Shown in pieces: positions 37,417-44,489 of a DNA stretch of 64,000 nt. The position numbers were made by a program, and so were the translations under genes. Below the pieces are notes generated by a model. It saw only the letters and a list, made by a program, of their open reading frames with translations, did not search any database and was not told where the DNA came from. Where the stretch lies: NCBI GenBank assembly GCA_031261705.1, contig JAISJD010000050.1, positions 62,001-126,000 on the forward strand, written 5' to 3'. The DNA is from Lactobacillales bacterium (GTDB lineage: Bacteria; Bacillota; Bacilli; Lactobacillales; Streptococcaceae). How positions within the stretch are numbered: the first letter of the stretch is position 1; each line of letters begins with the position of its first letter.

Positions 37417-38685
37417 TCATTCTTCCTCAACAGTTAATTCTCGATTTAATAAATAATTTTCTCCTTGAAGAACATCAAAATACGCTGCTTTTCTGACTAA
37501 ACAGTCGTAATCCTTTTTCATGATACGAACAGTTGGATTTTGACTAAATAAGCTGGTATGCCTAATCTTTACCCGAGCTTCGATTCTCTTACATTCATCT
37601 AGCGACATATGAAGTTCCTTGATTCCCTCGGCTTGTTTAAGATTATAGACTCTTTCATATTCATAATCCCAATCATAGGGAGAAATTGACATTTGCGCAT
37701 GCTCGGCGACCAATTCTTGATTAAGTTTCCACGTCTGTTCCAAAAATCTTGCTTTTTGAATTAGCCTTGTGTACCTAAATACATCAATTTTAAGAAGCTT
37801 ATGCTCGTTTTGTTTTTTCTTTTCTTTCTTAGATAAGGTCTGAAGTCCATTGGAAAGTAGTTCTATTTCCATTTGTTCAATAATTAATTCTAGCTTTTGA
37901 TTTGTTAAAGTTAGGCGCTCTTTTGCTTGTTTCTCAAGATATAGACTTTCTTTATAATATAGAAGTTCTCGATTACTTTCAGGCATCTCTTTAATTTCTG
38001 GTTCAACTTCTTCTGTGATTGTAGGCTGACTTTTAACTTCACTAGTCATAGTTTTACCCTCTTCTACATCACTGAAAATTTCAACTTCTTCGACTTCTTC
38101 AACTTCTTCAACTTCTTCAACTTCTTCAACTTCTTCAACTTCTTCAACTTCTTCAACTTCTTCAACTTCTTCAACTTCTTCAACTTCTTCAACTTCTTCA
38201 GAGAAATTTTGCGCAATATCGGCAATCTTTTCAACAAAAAAGCGGGAATAATCTTCTTCTACCATTGAAAATTGCTGTTCCAAAGAAGTTCGCAAATGTA
38301 TAGAATATGGAAATTCACCATAACTAGAGGCTAATGGGACGAACTCAAAGAGGTAAAGACTTTCATTCTCAAATTCTACCTTTCTCCCACTAACCCATAA
38401 AAATTGCGGAAAATACATCATCAATTCTTGTAAAAATTGTTGCCAATCAAGCTCTAAGGAGGTCAATTGAATCTGAATATGCCTTAAAAAAGAACCTACT
38501 TTTTGTAATTCTTCAAAATGCTTGACTAACTCTGGACGAGAACAAGGAGTATCCATTTTTTTCTCGTCATCAATTCCCTCACAAACACAGCAAAGACCGA
38601 TAAATAAATCCTCTTCAAACAATATTTTTCCTAAGGGCATTGCTGGCGTAGAATACAGCTCTACTTTAATGTTTTGAGTTTTCAT
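37417..38685 (-). CDS. Uncharacterised protein with 13 tandem EEV triplets and coiled coils
   Basis: No family recognised. Residues 1-160 look globular, with a Cys pair (LCCVC) and aromatic segments; no signal peptide or membrane span. Residues 163-201 are 13 copies of Glu-Glu-Val encoded by a 9-bp tandem repeat, an extremely acidic spacer. Residues 235-420 are helical, rich in Lys, Glu and Leu, and likely coiled coil (YKESLYLEKQAKERLTLTNQ). The ATG has an AAGGGAAGG site. It lies 36 bp after the DivIVA-like gene on the same strand, so the two probably form an operon and perhaps a complex. Confidence 0.75.
   Translation of the reverse strand: MKTQNIKVELYSTPAMPLGKILFEEDLFIGLCCVCEGIDDEKKMDTPCSRPELVKHFEELQKVGSFLRHIQIQLTSLELDWQQFLQELMMYFPQFLWVSGRKVEFENESLYLFEFVPLASSYGEFPYSIHLRTSLEQQFSMVEEDYSRFFVEKIADIAQNFSEEVEEVEEVEEVEEVEEVEEVEEVEEVEEVEEVEEVEEVEIFSDVEEGKTMTSEVKSQPTITEEVEPEIKEMPESNRELLYYKESLYLEKQAKERLTLTNQKLELIIEQMEIELLSNGLQTLSKKEKKKQNEHKLLKIDVFRYTRLIQKARFLEQTWKLNQELVAEHAQMSISPYDWDYEYERVYNLKQAEGIKELHMSLDECKRIEARVKIRHTSLFSQNPTVRIMKKDYDCLVRKAAYFDVLQGENYLLNRELTVEEE
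38083..38199 (-). repeat. 13 x 9-bp in-frame tandem repeat
   Basis: Thirteen consecutive 9-bp units GAAGAAGTT on the coding strand, identical except for one base in the second unit from the 3' end (GTC in place of GTT). Because the unit is a multiple of three, slippage changes the length of the EEV spacer without shifting frame. Confidence 0.95.
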
Positions 38686-38721
38686 GAACCTTCCCTTTCA
38701 CTTTAAAACCTCTAATCAAGG

Positions 38722-39498
38722 TTACATCAACCATAGATTATCTTCTTTTTTATTCTTTTCATCACCAACTATCTGTTCCGTTTTGCGAACGAGTTGATTG
38801 TATAACATTTTTGAATCCTCCTGTGAGCGAAGTAGACGTTGGTAGTAGTCCTCTGCCTCATGCTTCAAGAGATGCAAATCTTCCTTTGCCGTGCCAATAA
38901 TTTTATCCGCTTGCGTATGGGCATCTGTAAGAATACGTTTTGACTCATACTTTGCCTCTGAAACGATTTTATTCGCCTGTTCCTTTGCCTTACCAACCTG
39001 AACATGAGATTCTAGCTTTGCTTGATTCACCATATTTTTCGATTGCTCTCTAGCAACAACTAACACATCAGCAATCTGTTCTTTTTTCGTTTCCTGCTCA
39101 CTTAATTTTCTTTCTGCCTCCTCTAATCTTTCCTCTAACGAACGAGTATACTCCTTGTCCTCTTTGGAAGAAAAATTTCCTGAAAACATTAATCGGTCAA
39201 TTTCTATTTGCTTATTTTCAACTTCGTGGCGCAGATGTTCTACCTGTCTATTCAGCCATTCATTTTTATTAATAAGCTGCTCATTTCCATTGGATTTTGG
39301 TTTTTCTTCCATATCGTCCTCTGAGGAAGTAGCTGATTTAGGTCGCTCAGACTTATGTTTTTTTTCCTTTGGAGCTTTCTTTTTTGGAAGAAACTCTTCC
39401 ATATCATCTTCCTCTTCTTCATCAAAATATTCGTCAAATTCTTCATCATCAAAGTCAAAATCAAAATCATTTTTCTTACTTTTCTTTTTTCCAAACAT
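38722..39498 (-). CDS. DivIVA-tail-like coiled-coil protein
   Basis: A 258-residue cytoplasmic protein. Residues 1-80 are strongly charged, first basic, then acidic (DDEEFDEYFDEEEEDDMEEF), then Lys-rich. Residues 80-240 form a long coiled coil whose pattern (IADVLVVAREQSKNMVNQAK, KIVSEAKYESKRILTDAH) closely resembles the tail of DivIVA/GpsB-family polar scaffold proteins. The DivIVA N-terminal membrane-binding motif is absent. A GAGAGG site precedes the ATG. It leads a two-gene unit with the EEV-repeat protein. A scaffold role is inferred from coiled-coil similarity only. Confidence 0.7.
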   Translation of the reverse strand: MFGKKKSKKNDFDFDFDDEEFDEYFDEEEEDDMEEFLPKKKAPKEKKHKSERPKSATSSEDDMEEKPKSNGNEQLINKNEWLNRQVEHLRHEVENKQIEIDRLMFSGNFSSKEDKEYTRSLEERLEEAERKLSEQETKKEQIADVLVVAREQSKNMVNQAKLESHVQVGKAKEQANKIVSEAKYESKRILTDAHTQADKIIGTAKEDLHLLKHEAEDYYQRLLRSQEDSKMLYNQLVRKTEQIVGDEKNKKEDNLWLM

Positions 39499-39560
39499 AG
39501 TTTTCCTCTCCTAACTGTTTTATTATCAATATTTATCTCTATTTTTTATCTTCAATAACA

Positions 39561-39598
39561 AAATAACTGAAAGCCGATATGACTTTCAGCTATTTTTT
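39561..39598. terminator. Hairpin terminator downstream of eutH
   Basis: CTGAAAG (39567-39573) and CTTTCAG (39583-39589), extended by outer A-T pairs, form a stem flanked by T-runs on both strands. It lies in the 278-bp gap between eutH and the coiled-coil gene and could end the eutH message. Confidence 0.6.
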
Positions 39599-39658
39599 CT
39601 GTGGAAAAATATATATAAAACTTGTGACTTTTCTTGACTTCTTCCAATAAGTTTTAAT

Positions 39659-39700
39659 GAACAATAGCATTTTCTCTGGGGGGATTTAAGGCTATTGTTC
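39659..39700. repeat. 10-bp inverted repeat with 22-nt loop
   Basis: GAACAATAGC (39659-39668) and GCTATTGTTC (39691-39700) are perfect arms around a loop with six Gs. There is no T-run. It may be an operator or an RNA stem in the eutH 3' region; nothing more can be said. Confidence 0.5.
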
Positions 39701-39777
39701 TTGATATGCTTTGCCACATAAACGATGAGAACGTTTTATTCATTGAAAGAAAATCAATCAAGTCTCAAGTGGAACCC

Positions 39778-40884
39778 TTAAGACATCTTACTGGCTGTTT
39801 CTTCTTTAGCAATCATCCGATTTGCCATGAAAATTGCCACAAATACTGCGGTAATTCCACCGACTAATTTTCCGACAATCACTGGAAAAAGGACTTCTTT
39901 AGCTACTCCGGCAATAAAACCTAAATGGTCTCCAAAGACGAACGCCGCTGATACCGCAAAGGCGACGTTAATCACCTTTCCTTTTTTATCCATGTCCTTC
40001 ATCATTTGAAACATCGGAATATTATTTGCCAGTGTAGCGACCATACCAGCCGCAGCAACCTCATTTATGCCAAGTAGCGCTCCAAGCTTCATCAGTGGTC
40101 GATTGAAAATCTTGGTAATGACCTTCACCATGCAGAATGCTCCAGCTAAGGTTAGAGCAATGTCTCCCACGGTACTAATTCCCTCCTGTACAGGTGTAAT
40201 TCCTTTGATCGGTCTTACACCAATCAATAAATCCATCGCCCCGAGAACTAGACCAATCACCGCAATAATCACTACTCCCTTACCAAAAATAGTAAACCCC
40301 TTAATCATTTTACTAGGAATTAACCACAGTCCAACCATTACCAAGACCGCAAATAACACAATCGGCACTAAGTTTTTCAAAAGCATCATCAGTGGCATTT
40401 TCGCCACCAATCCGCCTACCAAGCAACCAATTGGAATAGTAATCATGCCACTAAGTACACCCGTCGCAAGGTAAGGCTGATCGTCCTTTTCGATAATATT
40501 TAACCCAACCGGAATGGTGAAAACAATTGTTATCCCCATCATTGACCCTAAAATCGTTCCCGCAAACAAACCGGCTTGTGGATCAATCGCTATTTGTTTT
40601 GCCAATGCGAAGCCACCCATATCACATGCAAATAAAGTGCCTGCAAAAATGGAAGGATCTGCTCCTAAAAATTTATAAAGCGGAACAACGACAGGGCTTA
40701 AAACATTGGCTAACACAGGAGCTAGCACAATAATCCCAATCATTGACATCGCCAATGTTCCCATGGTATGAATACCCTCTTCAAATTCCTTCGCTAATCC
40801 AAGTTTTCCACCGATACATTTATCCAGTCCACCAAGACAAAGAAAGAAAACGATGATATACATAATCACTTCATTAATATTCAC
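39778..40884 (-). CDS. eutH: EutH-family ethanolamine permease, isolated
   Basis: EutH is a membrane permease thought to bring ethanolamine into the cell. The 368 residues show about ten to eleven spans, with family-like segments LGGLDKCIGGKLGLAKEFEEGI, GTLFACDMGGFALAK-type and MVATLANNIPMFQMMKDMD. The start is a GTG with a GAAAGGA site. No other eut genes (ammonia lyase, microcompartment shell, EutVW) are in the window. It sits 47 bp after the small gene that ends the surface-protein cluster, same strand and without an obvious terminator between, so readthrough is possible. Confidence 0.85.
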   Translation of the reverse strand: MNINEVIMYIIVFFLCLGGLDKCIGGKLGLAKEFEEGIHTMGTLAMSMIGIIVLAPVLANVLSPVVVPLYKFLGADPSIFAGTLFACDMGGFALAKQIAIDPQAGLFAGTILGSMMGITIVFTIPVGLNIIEKDDQPYLATGVLSGMITIPIGCLVGGLVAKMPLMMLLKNLVPIVLFAVLVMVGLWLIPSKMIKGFTIFGKGVVIIAVIGLVLGAMDLLIGVRPIKGITPVQEGISTVGDIALTLAGAFCMVKVITKIFNRPLMKLGALLGINEVAAAGMVATLANNIPMFQMMKDMDKKGKVINVAFAVSAAFVFGDHLGFIAGVAKEVLFPVIVGKLVGGITAVFVAIFMANRMIAKEETASKMS

Positions 40885-40931
40885 TTGAGTAAATCCTTTC
40901 CCTTATTCCGAATTGCCCATAGTATAAAAAC

Positions 40932-41081
40932 TTAAAGCTCATTTCTATTCTTTTTTATATACTGTTCATCACATTGATGTAGCCATCGTTTTCTATCCCT
41001 AAGGCTCCCCACCGCAATTAAAGACCATATAAAAATTTGAAGCATTATGATTATCATCAAACTACTAATTACAAAAATCAT
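40932..41081 (-). CDS. Uncharacterised 49-residue single-span membrane protein
   Basis: A short gene starting at ATG 41081, 14 bp after the stop of the large lectin-type surface protein. It encodes one hydrophobic span (residues 2-26, with IIIMLQIFIWSLIAVG) followed by a basic, cytoplasm-type tail (LRDRKRWLHQ) and a Lys/Asn-rich end. The ribosome site (GGAAG) is very close to the start, so the start may be slightly later. Context and codon pattern support it moderately; no family recognised. Confidence 0.5.
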   Translation of the reverse strand: MIFVISSLMIIIMLQIFIWSLIAVGSLRDRKRWLHQCDEQYIKKNRNEL

Positions 41082-41095
41082 TCTTCCACTACTTT

Positions 41096-43924
41096 CTATT
41101 CTTTTGAGCTAATTACTTTAGGAAGCAACTCAAAATTAATCATGATTACTCCCTTATAAATATCTACTTTCTTGAAATTCTCTTTTGGTGCTTTTAAAAA
41201 GAAATCATATGAAGTATTCTTTTTGCTTAACACCGTCAAATGTTCCAATTCTTTTAAAGGAATTTGATTCGACTTATACACCTGTAAATCAATTTTATCT
41301 CCTTCACGACTTTCCAACGGTAAAACATTCATTGTATCTACTTGAATATCTACATCTGATACACCGTTATAGCTTACTTTTCCAATTCCTTGAACCATTT
41401 TATCCCTTTTTTCTAAAGAAATATTTTCTGGAACACTAACATAAGCCAATGGTTCCTCAATAATAGTAATAGTTACTTTCACTTTGGATTCAACACCTGT
41501 TGCCTTACTTCTAATATTGACATTTACAGAAGTCATTCCGGGATCATCAAAGACTTTTTCCTCATCAAAACCTAGAACCTCCACTGTATCAAAAACTAAC
41601 ATACTCTTTAGATTTGTCACTAACTTACTTGCGTCTAAATCTTTTGTTGAACTTACTCTTTTAACTACTGTATCAATGCCTTCTCCTGTTGGGGGTTGCA
41701 TCGTGACTGAAGCAACGGTCTTTGATACTAAATCCTTACCATTATAAAGACTTACAGGAATTTCAAAGTTTTCATTGTCAGAATTATATAGATCAAGTAA
41801 AGTTTTATTTGTTGTAACTAAAGGGACTTCGATATTAAAAGTAACTTCTTTATCTCCATTTTCCTCGGAAAATTGTTGTAAATCTTCTTTCGATAATTTC
41901 ATTAAAAGTTGCTTACTATTATTAAGATTAGAATAAGTTTTTGAAATCACTTCTTCTAACATTTGCTCAGAAGAAGAAACTGTAACATTCTCATCAGATA
42001 AATCAATAGCATATTTACTTAAATCAATTGTCCAAGACAAATCTTCATAGCTATCAGTAAAAATCTGTTTGGGCAAGAATTGCTTTAAAGAAACTGATAT
42101 TTTTTCGCCTTTTGTGTCTATATTTCCTTTAATACTTCCTGGTGGATAATCTACTTTATCCTTAATAATATTCATATTAATTTTTAGACTAACAGTTTTA
42201 TAATTAAAAGTTATTGTATAAGTTCCCGTAGTTATTGAATCACCTGGTTTTGGCAGCCCATCTATATTTATATCTACTAAATTAGGGTTTTCAGATTCAA
42301 GTAAATTTTCATTATTTACTTCGTATAGTTCGAGATCCGAATCATTAAGAATATAACTTTTTAAATCAGCTACTGTTTTAGGATAAAATGATTTTCTTAT
42401 ATTAATATCTTGAGCTTTCAATAAAAAATCTGAATTGCTTGCCGTTTTCTCATTTTCATAAACGACAAACATAGGGATAGTTAAGTCAGCAGTATTATTC
42501 ACTTCATCCGATAAAGTCAACACAAAACTAGTTGGTCCATATTTTTTTGCTTTTTCCTTTATATCTTCTATATCTTTAAAATTTATAGATATAGCTTCTT
42601 TTGAGCTGATATCATCTTCATAACTTTTCAAAATATTAGCTTTAGGTGATTCCAATAAACTATTAGAGTCATCTTTTTTAACCACTTGAATATTTCCTAC
42701 ACCTTTTGGGGGGGAACTATCAACAACAAATTCTCTTTCTTTTCCTTGACTATCAGTGTAATTATCCGCATTGACAATACTAGTAATTTTAAATTTATCA
42801 AAAGAATATAAGTCTTTTAATTTCACCTTAAACTTTATCTTTACTTTATTTGAAGCTAAATTTAAATTTGGTAGTTCAACTTGCAAACTATTTCCAGAAA
42901 TTGTTGGTACAACATTTTCTCCATTAATTGAAAAAGTGTCAGAAATATACTCTATCCCCCCTGGTAATGGAAATTCAATATGAGGATTATTAAAATCATA
43001 CTTTCCGCCAGCATAAACACCTTCATATTCTATTAATAATTCAGAATCACTTTTTACTTTGTCTGATAGCTCCAAATTATTAGATGTATCGAAAATCTTT
43101 AACGTATCATCGTAATATATTAACCCAGGAACAGAATAAAACGCGACTTGCGCTTGCTCAGAAATTTCTCCTGTAGATCCAGTAAATCCCCAATATACTT
43201 GTTTAGCATTACAAAATATGCTATAGGGAATTTTTACTGAGACCCAATCCAAATCTCCATATTTATAAGAGAAGATTCCACCAGTGTCATCAATAGGCTC
43301 CCACGAAATTAAAAATCTCGTCCAAGTATTAGTGTTCAATTTTGTGTATTGTAAATTATTATGCACAACTGCGCGTGCCCCAGTTGAAACTTTTTTATAT
43401 GTGCTAGCTTCACCTGGAAACGCATTTGCAATATGACTGCCTCTATCTGAATAATAATCTGTAGAACGAAAATTAACATAGGTATCAAATTCAACTACAA
43501 AAGAGCAATAAAAACAATTTGCCATCGTACCATTAGTGTAGAAAGTATCTGCATATACACCTAAATTTTCACCTAAACTCCCACTAAATTCTGTAACTTT
43601 CCAATCAAGAGCATGCATGATAAAAGTCAATCCGTCAGCATTCCCATTAATTTTTAGGTACATTTCAGCATTAGATTTTTTTGTTAAATCTAATCGAAAA
43701 TCCTTATTGGAAAAAATAGAGCCAATTTGAGATGGCAAATTTTTTGTAACGGTAACAATATTATTTGAAACAGAGCTATCAGCTCCTTTGGGTACAGAAA
43801 AAATACCTTGCAAAGGAAGAAAATTATCTGGATTTACTGTTTCTTCTGATAAAGCAGTTATTTTAAAATGACCAAGAAAAACGAAAAAAAAGAAAAGGAA
43901 AAAGAAATTTTTTAATTTATTCAT
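41096..43924 (-). CDS. Large secreted protein with L-type lectin-like domain (WxL-cluster protein)
   Basis: A 942-residue exported protein. A signal peptide (1-25) is followed by an L-type (legume-like) lectin domain at about 40-275, marked by ADGLTFIMHALDW, VVEFDTYVNF, HIANAFPG and YWGFTGSTG. Then come Ig-like segments (one with GPTSFVLTLSDEVNNTADL), a unit with LKQFLPKQ and LSKYAIDLSDENV, a MQPPTGEGID module, and a C-terminal beta domain (from AYVSVPENISL to DIYKGVIMINFELL). There is no WxL motif and no sortase motif, unlike most lectin-type WxL proteins. Its C-terminal 330 residues are related to those of the 44490 and 46997 genes. Probably binds host or wall sugars while held by cluster partners. 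Confidence 0.8.
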   Translation of the reverse strand: MNKLKNFFFLFFFFVFLGHFKITALSEETVNPDNFLPLQGIFSVPKGADSSVSNNIVTVTKNLPSQIGSIFSNKDFRLDLTKKSNAEMYLKINGNADGLTFIMHALDWKVTEFSGSLGENLGVYADTFYTNGTMANCFYCSFVVEFDTYVNFRSTDYYSDRGSHIANAFPGEASTYKKVSTGARAVVHNNLQYTKLNTNTWTRFLISWEPIDDTGGIFSYKYGDLDWVSVKIPYSIFCNAKQVYWGFTGSTGEISEQAQVAFYSVPGLIYYDDTLKIFDTSNNLELSDKVKSDSELLIEYEGVYAGGKYDFNNPHIEFPLPGGIEYISDTFSINGENVVPTISGNSLQVELPNLNLASNKVKIKFKVKLKDLYSFDKFKITSIVNADNYTDSQGKEREFVVDSSPPKGVGNIQVVKKDDSNSLLESPKANILKSYEDDISSKEAISINFKDIEDIKEKAKKYGPTSFVLTLSDEVNNTADLTIPMFVVYENEKTASNSDFLLKAQDINIRKSFYPKTVADLKSYILNDSDLELYEVNNENLLESENPNLVDINIDGLPKPGDSITTGTYTITFNYKTVSLKINMNIIKDKVDYPPGSIKGNIDTKGEKISVSLKQFLPKQIFTDSYEDLSWTIDLSKYAIDLSDENVTVSSSEQMLEEVISKTYSNLNNSKQLLMKLSKEDLQQFSEENGDKEVTFNIEVPLVTTNKTLLDLYNSDNENFEIPVSLYNGKDLVSKTVASVTMQPPTGEGIDTVVKRVSSTKDLDASKLVTNLKSMLVFDTVEVLGFDEEKVFDDPGMTSVNVNIRSKATGVESKVKVTITIIEEPLAYVSVPENISLEKRDKMVQGIGKVSYNGVSDVDIQVDTMNVLPLESREGDKIDLQVYKSNQIPLKELEHLTVLSKKNTSYDFFLKAPKENFKKVDIYKGVIMINFELLPKVISSKE

Positions 43925-43928
43925 AAAC

Positions 43929-44450
43929 CTATTCCCCCTTTAATACAGTCAATTCAAAGGAAGTTGTTGTTCCTGAAAGACGAGTTTGATTATCTGAAAA
44001 TCCTAACATTTCTAACTTAATCTTATGCTTCCCAACTGATAAGCCTTTAGGCAGCGGTACCTCTGTTACTGCTTTCCCGGGTATCACAATATCTGTCTTG
44101 AGAAGAGGAGACTTTTCATCATCTAAATAAACAATAAATTGAATATTCCCATGATTGAATGATGGATTGACTAGCGCTATTGCGAGCTTTTCCGTTCCCT
44201 CTAAAATACTCATATTCCCATACCCTGGGAATGTAATTGTATCTTTTTCCGAAATAATTGGTTTCTTTATTGCTGACTTATAAGAAATCGCACGTTTATC
44301 TTCTTTTACTGCTTCCTCTGATGGTTCTTTTTTTGATAAAAGAGAATAAGTAATTAAAGGAAGAACAAGTAATAAGAGAATAATACTTCCTATAAGTATT
44401 CTCGTTTGATATTTTTTTAAAAATTGTTTCATTTTCATATTATTTCTCAT
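43929..44450 (-). CDS. Membrane-anchored extracytoplasmic protein of the surface cluster
   Basis: A 173-residue protein with a basic start, one N-terminal membrane span (about 16-37, LIGSIILLLLVLPLITYSLL) and an outside beta-rich domain (TITFPGYGNMSILEG, LVNPSFNHGNIQFIVYL, GLSVGKHKIKLEMLG). It resembles small type-II membrane proteins common in WxL clusters. It lies 4 bp from the lectin-type gene and 39 bp from the 44490 gene. It may hold the large proteins near the membrane; that is inference. Confidence 0.7.
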   Translation of the reverse strand: MRNNMKMKQFLKKYQTRILIGSIILLLLVLPLITYSLLSKKEPSEEAVKEDKRAISYKSAIKKPIISEKDTITFPGYGNMSILEGTEKLAIALVNPSFNHGNIQFIVYLDDEKSPLLKTDIVIPGKAVTEVPLPKGLSVGKHKIKLEMLGFSDNQTRLSGTTTSFELTVLKGE

Positions 44451-44489
44451 CGCTTTTTTCTCCCAATTTCTATCTTTTCTATGTCATCA

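Noticed and set aside
38083-38199. CRISPR array from the regular short repeats
   Set aside because: Units are 9 bp, contiguous, in frame and without spacers; it is a coding tandem repeat.
39155-39558. Plus-strand open frames rich in Ser and Phe opposite the coiled-coil gene
   Set aside because: They are mirror images of Glu/Lys-rich codons on the other strand and lack ribosome sites.
39659-39700. A terminator at the 10-bp inverted repeat
   Set aside because: The loop is 22 nt and neither side has a T-run.
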